NCBI GenBank assembly: GCA_022606135.1
Contig: JABYQN010000005.1
Location: 62,001 to 126,000, forward strand
From: Fomes fomentarius
Lineage: Eukaryota > Basidiomycota > Agaricomycetes > Polyporales > Polyporaceae
Length of the DNA: 64,000 nucleotides
Reading direction: 5' to 3'
How positions within the stretch are numbered: the first letter of the stretch is position 1; every line of letters starts with the position of its first letter. Of this stretch, positions 1 through 10,947 are shown one piece after another. A program made the translations under genes and the position numbers. The notes beneath the pieces were generated by a model. That model had not been told where the DNA came from and made no database searches. It saw only the letters and a list, made by a program, of their open reading frames with translations.

Positions 1-520
1 ATGCAAGAGTGCTGGTGCATGTCCGTCCATGATGCTCAAGGCTGGTCTGTGACGCCTACACCTTTGGACTCGTACAATATGTCCCCACCGGATCTCCCCA
101 CCACTGCTCTGCTCCTTGCAAGATTTCTCCCCGTCTTGTGCCGGGAGTCTGAGGTCTCCATCGTTCCTGCGCCGACGATTGCCCGGTCTAGCCTGTGTCA
201 GGGGCTAACGCGGCAGACAGAAGTGTGCGAGTCCGCTGACGGACGTCCCAATATAAACCAGACGAGCTTCAATTAGTTAGATGCACAGTCGCAATCACAA
301 CCGCACCGAATGAATAATGAACACGTGCTATAGTATAAGCATCGGAAGTTGTGAACACGACCACACCCACCTCCCGAAAACGTATGTACTAGTACTACCC
401 GATATTAAACCCGACAGTACCCGCCATGTCTGCCCCCTATGCACCTTACGGATCTTAGTAAAGGTACTCGGCCACAAATTCGTTCCAGAAGTCTTGCGCG
501 CCAAAGTCCATCCACAAACA
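1..520. other. No gene recognised
   Basis: Short open frames cross this stretch, but none resembles a protein family I know and none shows a convincing start, intron or codon pattern. The right part probably serves as upstream region for the small gene that starts at 692. Confidence 0.4.
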
Positions 521-527
521 TATATAA
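521..527 (+). promoter_or_regulatory. TATA box, putative
   Basis: A TATATAA sequence lies about 165 bases before the start codon at 692. That spacing allows a transcription start near 550 and a leader of about 140 bases. It is the only clear TATA element in this stretch. Its use as a promoter is inferred. Confidence 0.45.
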
Positions 528-644
528 GGACGGCCCTGGAGGGACACCGAGCTCAGCACCATCGCATCTCATCGTCAACAGCTAGTCTGTGACAGTTACC
601 TCGCTACCACAATATTCACTAGCACGCACCTGGTGATATACCCT

Positions 645-679
645 CCCCTCACCCCTCACCCCTCACCCCTCACCCCTCA
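645..679 (+). repeat. Five tandem CCCCTCA units in a leader
   Basis: Five head-to-tail copies of the 7-base unit CCCCTCA end 12 bases before the start codon at 692, so they would lie in the 5' leader. Pyrimidine-rich leaders are common in fungal genes; a role here is not shown. Confidence 0.8.
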
Positions 680-691
680 AACCCGCACACC

Positions 692-1207
692 ATGTTGCCC
701 TCCATCGTCCGTCGCCACACCGAGAGCGTCGCTGAGCGACCGCCCGCGTTCTTCTCGACCGACATTTTTGCGTCGAGGCCCCACAAATCCCACATGCGTC
801 GTACCGCAACCACCCGCACGCCCGCACGGGTCGAGCCCACGAAGTGGACACGCATGACACCACCACCGGCCGCGTCGACCGAACTGGCCGCGTTGCAGCG
901 CGAGCCCGAGGACCCGATCTACGCGATGTTGCGCATCCGCGCGGACCCCCACGTCGCCCGACGTAGGATGCGCGGCCACATCACTTTCCTCGTCCTACAC
1001 GCCTTCGTCTTCGTGGTGCTCAGGCTGTCGATGACGACGACCGCACCCCAAGCCGAGTCGGGAGCACTGGACTGGGTGTTCGGCATGCTGCGGTCGATGC
1101 TCATGTTGATCAACGCCTTCATGTTCACCGACACCGCAATGGTAGCCACCGCGGTTCCGGAGTACTACTACCGCCTGATGATGGACATTGAAGAGCTGGA
1201 ATCTTAG
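692..1207 (+). CDS. Hypothetical small membrane protein
   Basis: An uninterrupted frame of 171 residues. I do not recognise the family. Residues 1-90 are rich in Arg, Pro and Thr and look disordered. Residues about 96-115 (ITFLVLHAFVFVVLRLSM) form a hydrophobic, membrane-like segment, and residues about 132-155 (MLRSMLMLINAFMFTDTAMV) form a second one. The tail is acidic (MDIEELES). A TATA box and a pyrimidine-rich leader lie upstream at plausible distances, which favours a real gene. No intron is evident. It could be a lineage-specific membrane protein; the start at 692 is the first ATG of the frame. Confidence 0.5.
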   Translation: MLPSIVRRHTESVAERPPAFFSTDIFASRPHKSHMRRTATTRTPARVEPTKWTRMTPPPAASTELAALQREPEDPIYAMLRIRADPHVARRRMRGHITFLVLHAFVFVVLRLSMTTTAPQAESGALDWVFGMLRSMLMLINAFMFTDTAMVATAVPEYYYRLMMDIEELES

Positions 1208-2206
1208 GGATGTGGATCAGGAGGGCTGGCTTCCCCGGATGCACATCATGTACCCTAGTCCGGCGGAGTACGCTAGAACTCGTTTGTATCACCCCACCCA
1301 CCGAGTGTCTGAAAGCGTGCACAGTTTTACATAGCACCTGGCGCACAGTGAACTATAAAGTTGATTTTAGAACAAAAACCTATACAGAGTCGTTGGAGAT
1401 CAATGCTTTTGAGACAGGAAACTTTACCGTATGCGCATGCAGTTGAGCTAGCGAGGCGAGCGTAGATGTAGAACAATCTTGGGAAGCTGTCGGCAGAATA
1501 TCGAGTTGCCGCACAGTGACTCTGAGGTCCAGCTGCTCGCCATCTACCTGAGTCAGCACTGTTCGATGACGATCTTTGAATTGGGTCGGACTTGGGATGA
1601 CTCGATCGCGGGATGTGGGTACATCCTAGATGCATAGCGGATAGGAGCATGGACATCTGTGAACTCGAACGTCACCCTAGCAGAGAAGAACATACAGTCG
1701 TGCGTAGTCTCACCGTATCCAAATTCAAGTCGGCTGGCAGGCACGGAGCAAGAGCGCACGTCGAGCGCGGGCTCCTCTCTCCATGCGCACAGCTAGCACA
1801 TAACTCCGTTGAAGCCCGCGGCGCCGAGTTGATAATGCTGAGAGAGCGGGGTCTGCTAGACTACTACCTCTCGTACACGTTCATTGACTGGGGACCGCCA
1901 GCTGCACGCATTCTCTGCCATGTCGGACAGTCGTATTTCTGAACACCATGGGTCGCACACAGTCGTATCGGCTCCCGCACATCCTCACAAGTCAAAAGAA
2001 TACGAGGTGGCCAAGTCAATGGAAGGGCGACTCACTCGTGTGGAGAATACTCAGCTGGATGAAATGTCCGGACGGTTGACTAGGCCCTATTCAATCTCCG
2101 TACTTAGGCAGGAAGTTGGCACTCCGCTCGCTTATCTAATGATTCAATTGGAAGCGCTGCTACCAATCCGATTCGAGTGAGTCAGACTCACGACGATGCA
2201 CACTCA
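1208..2206. other. No gene recognised
   Basis: This kilobase separates the small membrane-protein gene from the decayed deaminase. Its open frames are short, overlap on both strands and show no family resemblance. I see no RNA gene or clear repeat in it. Confidence 0.4.
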
Positions 2207-4471
2207 GAAAATATAGTCCGTTCCACCATCCTCATTCTCTCCAAGCTTATTGCTGGTCATCGAATCGGCCGACCGCGCCCCTCGCCCGTCAAGAAAGACC
2301 AGGAGCTCGAACTGTAGACCAGCCTTTCCTCCATTCTCTCCGCGGAGAGCAGTGGCACCGTCGCCGTCACAGGTGCAGTATTCGCCCGGGAGGGGCATCT
2401 CATCGTTCAAACTCTTGTGGCTGAAAGCAGCGCCCCGTGGGCTGAGTCGGGTGCAGTACCCGAAGTCTCAGAGCCGACGCAACAGCGGGACGGGCCACTC
2501 ATTGAATCTCTAGAACCACACAGCGACAAGCCGGTGTCAAGGCTGTTCCGAGATCCCGAGTCGTACGTGCGCGTCTCTGGGGTTTGCGTTGCACGAGCTG
2601 AGCTTTCGTTGCCCCCTCGCAGGAAGAGCTCTATCAATGATCATGCTCAGGATGTTTACACCATCCTCAGCCACTTCATACGGGTTCCTGAACCTGAAAG
2701 ATGGCCGGGCATGTATGTCAACAGCCTGACGGACTTTACCATCTACCGCACTCGCCGCTTAATCTCCTCCCGTTTGCGGTGCGGAAAGAACTTTTGGGGC
2801 GATAACCCGATCCGCCTCATCCAAGCCGCATGGAAGTCCTCCAGAAGGATGACGTACCACTCTCCGATTCTCCAGATAACTGGCTCACAGACACATCGAT
2901 CAGGGTTCGCAATGGAGATGTCGTCGATCTACTTAAGAACGCCGGTATCGCCCCTTCTGAATCTACCTCGACGACCGACACCGTATTTCCGATGACTGTG
3001 TCAAATGGGAAACAATGGGCACGTGTCCTCCTCGACGCTCTCGAGCGTCTCGAGAAGCACCTAAAGAGCATCAACAAGCCGTTCTCAGAAGAGAGAAAGA
3101 GAGCCGACGACAGGAACTCATCACCAACCTTCGGATCAATCGTGGTGCTCTGCGAGTCATAGACGTGTTTATACACTCGCATGTTGTCGCCAAGCTCGTT
3201 ACCCCGAAGCTCGCTAAGGAACTTCATGCGAAATATAATGTGGCAGTATAAGACCCTAAGTTCCAACCTGAAGGTGTGTACATGAGTTTCGGATATTCGC
3301 GTATTGCTCATACCATCGCACAGCTTTCTTCACAAAACAACGTCTGCAGAGGAACCTAGCGATGTTGCAGGTAATGCGCTTCCGTGGCATGACTGTCCGA
3401 AGTTACTGACAGTCAATAAGGTGCTGCTGTGCCCACCGACGAGGGTCCAGGCAAGTTGTCGACCGTGGGCGATGCTGAAGGTGAATTCCCTTCCGTCGCA
3501 TGACTGTTCCAAGTTACTGACAGTCACTAAGGCGCTATACCCACCGACGAGGATGATCCAGGCAGGTTTTCGCTTCATCTGGCCATGCCCAGATAATTGA
3601 TGCTTAGCAACAGAGACGGTAGAACGTCGTGCAGAATTTCGAGCCGACCTGGATTCCAGAGATGACGGAGACGGAGAGGGCGATCCTAACGCCGCCCATG
3701 TCATCCGCTACATCTCCACTCTCGCACTCCCCATCTCTGCCTCCCGAGCCTTGATGCAATCGATCGCAAAATACCGCGACGCCAATGCGCAGCTGTCGAT
3801 GTCGTTCCTCAACGCTACCGACTCGCAGACAATCAACGTTGCGGTGGTGCAGAAATTGAAGACGGCACTGATGAATCTAGTACGTCCGAGCGGAACGGCG
3901 AGTGTAGAGAAATTGTTTCAGGCATACTGGAGTCTGGCCAACGAGGACAAGAAGTTCAAGGTATCGATACATGCGGAGGCAGCGCTCATGGGTGCAGTGT
4001 TCTCGCACATAACCGGTGCTCCGAATGTGGATTGTGCCCAGATGATTCCTCACTGATGCCTCGAAGTCGTGACTACCGACACTGACTGAGCTTCTCAGGC
4101 AGGCGTCGACGATCCGCATCGGTGTGTCGAAGAAGTGCTGCTTCTGCTGCAGGCTGCTCGGTGAGAAGCTGAACAATTGGCGGAAGTCCAATGCAAAGGG
4201 AAGTGATGGCACGGACGATACTGTATACCCGGAGTTCATCCTGCCAGGAAGCCACAGCACGGTGTCTCCCTGGCTGCCACCACCGGGTGTTCCATTGGAG
4301 GTGCTGAAGAATATCCGGGTGGAACTGTTGAAGCGTCTTTGGGAGCTGATCCAGGGGGGCATATATGCCAAGTCTGCGCAGACTTCTCCGGCACTCTCAG
4401 AACGGGACATAGACCTTGCACCCTGGGATGAATACGAAGTCTCCCGTCAAAGGAATCACCCACGTCCGTAG
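2207..4471 (+). pseudogene. OTT_1508-type deaminase pseudogene (left copy)
   Basis: Decayed copy of the deaminase gene found intact at 50182-52532 (+) and 15641-18138 (-). The first exon is damaged: the usual start (MASPPPKSF) is not found, an in-frame stop follows QELEL near 2313, and the frame shifts again near 2850 inside the WKSSRKDG region. The catalytic half is still readable. It has HAEAALMGAVFSHITG near 3972-4020, then an intron and SKKCCFCCRLLG near 4124, which are the histidine-glutamate and the cysteine cluster that bind zinc and activate water in this family. Two units of the tandem exon repeat remain at about 3370-3600. The 3' end faces the RNase H1 gene (convergent, about 350 bases apart). 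Confidence 0.8.
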
Positions 4472-4816
4472 TTCACTGTCTCACGAGTACTATAACGATG
4501 TAGCCATTGGCATTCCCACGAGAAACGAAGCACCATAGGATAGGATAGAGTTGGGGGTTTGTGTATACGCCAACATTGCATAATAACGATGAGCAAATGG
4601 AATCATCTGCGGAACGCGGAGGTGCAACCGGGAAGTGGAGCGTATGCTGTACAGCGCCAACGGGTGGGATAGAGATATAGAAATTGCACCATCGAGCGCG
4701 GATACGTATCTGAGGTAGATACATCACGAGGAGCATACGGCATGTATTCCAACTGACACTACTGCCTAGAACACTTGATGGAGAGGGTAGTAGTCTGGTG
4801 TGAAATTTATTTCAAG

Positions 4817-6281
4817 TCAGCTTGCTGCAATCTCGGCGAGCAGCTCGTCGTCGTCATCGGCCAACAAGCCCGCCGCATAGGCCTGCAGGGGCAGGTGTGT
4901 CGTGTACATCAGCTCACGAAACGCGCCCGCAGCCGTCCCCGAGTCGATGCTCACTTCGAGTTCATCTTCTGCAGGCCCTGCCGCTGGCAGTACCAGTACT
5001 TGCGGTCTTGCAGCAAGCTGACCCCAAAGGCATGTCATGAGCTGCCGCTGTTAAGGCAGACAGCAACAGATCGTCCGCACCTTGTCCGCTTCGTCCTGTA
5101 GCACGTCAAGGAGCTTACCCCAGTCACGTTCAGATTCCTCGACCATCGTCGCGCCGATGTTCGCGAGCTGGTCCGCGCCTTCGTTCCCTTCAATCCCTGC
5201 ATGCCCTTTGACGTACTGGAGATGTATCTGACGCGCACGCATCGTGTAAGATAGCTACGTGAGACGACAAGTCATCATGGCTGTACCTTCTGTCCTTCCC
5301 GTGCCCGGAAGTCTAGCAGCGCGGAGAGGTAGCGAATCAGCGGGGCGTTCTTCACAGGCTCGCCCGTAGACGACTTGAAGCCGTTCTTGAGCCATTTCGG
5401 CATCCACTCGCGGAAGCCTACGAATGGTGTGATATACAGACGCACACGCAGCGGGCCAAAAACAACCGCGACATACAACTTATGCTGTACTTGGAGTCTG
5501 TCTTGATGAGCAGCGGTCGCTTGGTGTGAGGCGCACTTTCAAGCACTCGTACGATCGCCTAACCCGTATAACGTTCAGCACCCGCATCAACACTGGCACC
5601 CTAAATGAAGTGACGAACGATGAGCTCCGCGCGGTTGTTCGTCTGTGCACCGGGACATCGTTCGGCGATGTTTCTGCCATTCGCGCCCGTTGCGGTGAGG
5701 TGTACATGTACACATGAGAACACTGGGACACGCATACCTTGCGTCGTTCTCGCCCCACCACACTCCGACCCCAGCAACCGACCCGACCTTCCCATTCCCC
5801 TTGCACGCGCCGTCCGAGTAGACGACGTCCCACCCGCTCTCGTCTTCGATGACTTCAGTGGTCAGTGCCGCCCATCTTGACGAACCCGAGCCTTTGGGCT
5901 TCTCCCCTGCTTCTGCGGGGACGCCGTCATGCTTGACATACGGTTTCGCCGCGCGCCGATTCGCTCGCCCGGGACGCGAGGGGCCGGCTCTAGCAACGGG
6001 GACAGGGACAGCGACAGGGACAGGCATGGTGGCAGCGGAAGAGGCAGAGTCGGTCGCCACACCGTGTTGGGCGAGGAATGCTTTCGCTTGCTCCACAGTC
6101 GGGAATTTCTGATGTTTGTTACCCATAAAGCCGCTCACTTGTTGCTGACATTCCGCCCTGATGTTGGGGGCCTTGAGCTGGATGAAACGTTGCGGAGCGG
6201 GGATGCGTACCAGGTTGTGTAGATTCCAGGGACGTGGCCTCGGGCGACAGCATAGTATCCGGGCTTAGCAGACTTGGCCAT
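4817..6281 (-). CDS. Ribonuclease H1 (hybrid-binding domain plus catalytic domain)
   Basis: Seven exons can be joined with clean GT-AG junctions (6281-6211, 6157-5738, 5673-5619, 5558-5480, 5417-5287, 5227-5081, 5017-4817), giving an unbroken 367-residue protein. The N-terminus carries the RNA-DNA hybrid-binding domain (YAVARGHVPGIYTTW, then VSGFMGNKHQKFPTVEQAKAF). A disordered linker rich in Pro, Val and Ala follows, then the RNase H fold. All four catalytic acids are visible: Asp in VVYSDGACKGNG, Glu in TNNRAELI, Asp in IKTDSKYS and Asp in NEGADQLANIG. RNase H1 removes the RNA strand of RNA-DNA hybrids such as R-loops in nucleus or mitochondria. The last exon adds an acidic tail. This is the only complete copy; those at 18.5 and 48.4 kb are truncated derivatives. 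Confidence 0.9.
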
Positions 6282-6559
6282 TGTAGACGTGCTCGACAGC
6301 TCCAGACCCGAAGAACTGGGTGTCGAAGAGCTCGAGCGGAAAGTTCCCAAACTGAAAGGCCCGCCGAGTCGTAATTCGGAGGTCCTAGGACGAGTAAGTC
6401 GACTAAGAAAGCAACGCGACGCCACTGTAGCTGTCGATTTTGCTGCTGCAACGGTTCAAACACGAGAACGCGAGTTGTTTCACGTCAGATTCACGATCGC
6501 GCGAGAGCTGTGGTGGTGGTGGAACGACAACGACGACGGGATGTAAGCGCTTGTTGGTG

Positions 6560-7490
6560 CTGCAGTGATGGGTGTTCTTTTTGGGTTTAGGTGTAACTCA
6601 AATATCGTCGTGAACATCCAGTATACCGCGCTGACTTCGTGGTCATGGTCTCCAACAGCGAGGATGATTCGACTGAAAGAGAGTTCTGCGCACTCCCTTC
6701 CAGTTTCCAGCGACAAGCGGTCGGACCATCCTCACACGCCACACACGTTCAACCGAGCGGAACATACATACATTCCACCCGTACATACAACAGCTGAGCT
6801 CAGCCGAAGCTGGAACGTAAGACAAAGAAATCAGACATCTATCTACTTAACGTAACAAAGAGGGGGGAGGGGGAGGAGAATTCCACAACACGATATACAG
6901 AAGCAGACTGCGCCTCGGCCCTGGGCCGGGGGCGGAATAAGTAACGCAAACAACGAGTAAACGAGTACTTCGAGTCGGAGTCGGAGTTGGAGTCGGAGTC
7001 GAGGGTGGGGAGGGGAGGAGAGGGGGCCAAGACTGGAAACTGATTCAGGTTGTTGAGGGTAACGGGGACGGGGATATATCCAACCAAGTCGGTTGTCGAT
7101 TGTGAGAGAGAGGGGAGAGGGGAGAGGATGGCGGCATAGTCGTGTACGCAGTTCGAGACGGCGTAGGAAAGTGGGAAGAGAGAGAGGAAGAAAGACGACG
7201 GATTTAGCGGGGATGCCCTACGACACCCCATGTTTGGTGGTTATGATAATGAGGCGTAAAGTCGTACAAAGTCGTACAGACGTGAGTAGATAGCGAGATG
7301 AGACGAGACAAGACGAGAGAGAGATAGAGCAGAGAAGAGAGCATCGATAACGTGATCGGTGGAGGATGGTAGGCTGGTCGGACGTCGGGCACGCAGGCGG
7401 GGAGTGGGGAAACGGAAGCTCATCGAGTCGGCGCAAAGCGTCCTGGGATCCACGAAGGAACGGAATCACTGTCAGCACCAAACCCAGATA
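6560..7490. repeat. Non-coding inverted repeat, left copy
   Basis: This block recurs in reverse orientation at about 23150-24570. The shared sequence covers the GT-rich and TCTC-rich stretch, the segment with ACCCCATGTTTGG, and at its far end CGGAAGCTCATCGAGTCGG. In the right copy the block is split by an insertion of about 0.5 kb. No protein is supported in either copy. It ends about 90 bases before the stop codon of the aminopeptidase P gene. Confidence 0.8.
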
Positions 7491-7577
7491 AGAATATGGA
7501 TAACCGAGTAGGGTCAGGGAGTCGAAGTCCGAGCGGCATTGTGGTGAAGGTGATGGTGGTGCGGCTCGAGGACTCGA

Positions 7578-10500
7578 TCAATCCCAGTCGATGGTCAGAC
7601 CACCAGGCACAGCGCTAGCGATCCCAATCCCGCGCTCCGCTTCCCTGCGGAGGTACTTGATCGCGCGCTTGTCGTCTTTCAAGTACGGTTCGAGCCGTTC
7701 CAGACACTTGCGATTATGGTCCTGTACGACATGACACGACATAGAAAACGCCGTGAGTGAGTGGTACTGGAAAAACCGTGTGCGGACAGACAAGCACGAG
7801 ACGACGCCTTACCTTGAGCCATTGCCGCTCCTCCTTGGAGAGCATGACCTCTTTGACCATCTTGGTCTGTATAGGCACACAAGTGAGCCGCTCAAACCCG
7901 AGCCAAACGTCACCGTTGAATTGTCCCTTGGTCTGGAGCGCTGATTAGTTACTCATGAATAGTAGCGTGGCGTCAGCACGGGCTACGTACCTGCATTCTT
8001 TTAACGAAGAGCGCAGACTCGATTCGCATGCCCCACTTCCCTGCGTTGTCTGGAACGAGAGCGCATAAAGTATAAAGTTAGTCACGATACCGGACAAACA
8101 TATGGGGAGAACTCTACGCACAGAAGCCGGGCTCGTTCGTGAGCACGTGTCCGGGCACGAGTACAGTGTCAGACGAGAACGACTGAGGACCTTCGTGGAC
8201 ATTCAAGAACGATCCGAAGCCATGCCCAGTGCCGTGCTGTAAACGCCAGCCAGTGCGTCAGATCCGGCCACGAACTGTAGTAGGGCACACAACACGAGGA
8301 ATAAGCGTAAGCGACGTACCATGTAGTTGAGGCCGTCCTGCCACAACGCCTTACGGGCCAACACATCCAATTTCGCTCCTGACGTGCCCTCTGGGAAGAT
8401 AGCGGAGTCAATAGCAATCTGCGCACGCGTAGCGTGTTTGTTATCAGTATTCGCGCCCATTTCAATCCGGAATGTACGTACGTGTCCTTGGAGAACCCGC
8501 GTAAACGCTTCGCATTGTTCGGGCGTGGGCCGGCCGAAGTGCACGGTGCGCGTCGTGTCGCAAGTGCCGTCACGATACTGTCCTCCCGAGTCACTGCAGA
8601 TACACGACAGTGAGATCGGCGCGACCGGGATCGCAAAAAATATAACTTACTTCAGGTACGGAGTATCGCGGTCGATATCACGCGCAGTCGCCTTGTGCGG
8701 CACATAGTGAGGCAGTGCTAAAAACGAGCAAGGATCCTTGTAAATTTTACTGCGCGCGCGTGATACATGCGAGAAACTCACCAGCATTAGGTCCGCTCGC
8801 GGAGATGTTCTCGTAAGCAAGGCCCCTGTAGTGCTTCTGCTTGCGCCGGTATTCGGTGAGACGCCAGGCCGCCTCGTACTCGGTGATACTGTATCCTTGC
8901 TGCAGCTTCTGCTCGAGCCAGGCGAGCCACCGGACATAGGCCACACCATCGCGGAGGTAGGCAGCCTTGAGACCACGAATTTCGGCCTCACTCTTGACTG
9001 CCTTGATCTCCTCAACATACGGGGGGAGGACAGTGTATCGGAAACTTGTCATCATGAGGCAGATGGCGTAAGACGTCTGCGGAGAGATTATAACCTGGAA
9101 ATCACGTAAGTTCAAGAGGCGTTTCAAGCAGAGCGCCAAGGTGTCGCATATGTACTCACGTTGCCCTCGCCCCATTCCTTTCGTCGTAGGAACGTCCAGA
9201 TGTCGTTGTAGTCGCGAACGACGACGCCGATGGACTGCAGGTAAACGTTGACCTCTGAAGAAACTTTAGCCAGTTCGATGAAGAGCGTCGCGCTCTCCAG
9301 TCCGACGAAGAGATACGAATGAAAGACAGGATTGAATGGTATATCGTCGCCGCGGAGGTTGAGCGTCCACGCTAGCGATCGGACACCCGTGAGCATCGTA
9401 CCATGACAGAACACGATGATCGGACTCACCGATCGAAGACAGGTTCGAGATGAGCGTCGCGACCTGCATCTGCGACGGTTTCGGTTCGGCCCTTGAGTAC
9501 GAGGGAACAGACGGTCTTTGCCTCTTAATCCACTCCCTGAGTCGGCTTAACTTCTCGCCGGCACCGACCCCAGCGAACTCCATCGGCTGGACGTAGATTG
9601 ACTCCTTGCTTCGCGCGGGCTTGTCGCGCCAGACAAGGTCTACGAGGTTCTGTGGCGGGTACTGCAGCTTCGAGCCTTTCGGCTTGAGTTCATTGTTCAG
9701 TGCCGTCGCTTTCTCGTAGGAAATCAAACGGGCATCGATGCCAATTTTGTTGTCCTTGGCACGTACGATGAGCCATTCAGTCCAGTCCTTCACGTTGCCT
9801 GGGGAGCCGGCCTCGACGAGGACCCAATTGTGCGTGTCTAGTTCATTCTTGGCCTGCAGCCAGTAGCGGGAATCGGTTATGAGGTATGCGGAATTAAGCG
9901 AAACGATAGCTTGTCCCGCAGAGCCGGTGAACCTGTGCGGCGTAAATACACCACGCCAATGCGGATGCGAGCACGGAGACGTACCCAGAGATCCATTCCC
10001 GTCGCTTGTCGTTAATCGCAATGTACTCTGACCCATGTGAATCTTCGCTCGGAATAACGCTGGGAGCGAATGAGGAAGAGCGGCGATGTATCGAGCGTGA
10101 GGCACTTACTAGTAGTCCAAGTTATGGTTCCGCATGAGATCGCGCAACGCCTCAAGCCTGCTGGTCGTGTCCTGCTTCTCTACCGTCGGGTCTTCATCGC
10201 GCACCTTGCGCTCGAGTGCAGAACCAACGAGTGTACTAGAAGACTCGGAGGGATAGAGTGCGGGGCGTGCAGCGCCGCTACGGGCGGTTCTGTCGCTCGC
10301 CTTTGTCGAGCTGGACTTGTACGTGTCCGACCGCTTGGGGCCTCGGTCGGGAGGAGGGACATAGCGGATGGAACCGCCGTTGGTAGTGACCGAGTTGACG
10401 CGGTGGAGGGACCGCTCGTTGTAATCGATCTGGCCGGAGGACTGAGAGGAACGGGTGTGCTTCGAGTGCGATGTCGCCCGCGAACGATGCTCGGAGCCAG

Positions 10501-10947
10501 GAGAATTGTAGACGGGAGGAGGAGTGGAGTTGTGGATATCATACATTTCCTTCTCGCTCATCCCGCCCTTGTCCTTGTCCTTCCTGCCGAGGCCCCAGCC
10601 ATAGCCCCACTTCTTGGTGGATTTGGGGGTTTCCTTTGTTGTTGTCGTGCCGGTGATGGTGTTGGAGCGCTTGAGGGTGGTGTGTGCAGGGGTGACTTCG
10701 CGAGCGACATCGGTGTAGTCGGGGCGGCGAAGGACTCGGTCTCGGAGGAGAAGGTGAGCTTCTCGGCACGCGAGGTGAGGGTGGCGGTGGGGGAGTAGGA
10801 ATTGGTGCCCAAGCGATCGATGCTAGAGCGACGGGAACTGTAGCCCTCTGTGGCGGAGCGTTCGGAGTAGGTGAGTCTGCGGCGATTCTTGCTGCCGCCA
10901 AAGAAAGGAAGACAGATCGGGGGCGGGGGAGGAGGAGGAGGAGGCAT
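7578..10947 (-). CDS. Xaa-Pro aminopeptidase (aminopeptidase P, M24B) with long N-terminal extension
   Basis: A multi-exon gene. Catalytic exons join cleanly at 10110, 10059-9985, 9932-9430, 9371-9160, 9094-8782, 8717-8651, 8593-8482, 8418-8320, 8236-8122, 8049-7991, 7932-7813 and 7721-7578. The creatinase-type N-domain reads [17 protein letters not shown] and ISGFTGSAG. The metal site of the pita-bread fold is complete: Asp in [11 protein letters not shown], then [14 protein letters not shown], Glu in NEPGFYNAG and Glu in GMRIES. The enzyme removes an N-terminal residue that precedes proline, usually in the cytosol with manganese. A disordered Pro/Ser-rich extension of about 280 residues precedes the domain ([12 protein letters not shown] is inside it). 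Its frame breaks at a G4 run at 10721-10724, so the start at 10947 is tentative; an internal start at 10561 is possible. Confidence 0.88.

Noticed and set aside
10070..10798. 242-codon frame on the plus strand
   Set aside because: Antisense to the aminopeptidase P extension, low-complexity, no family resemblance.
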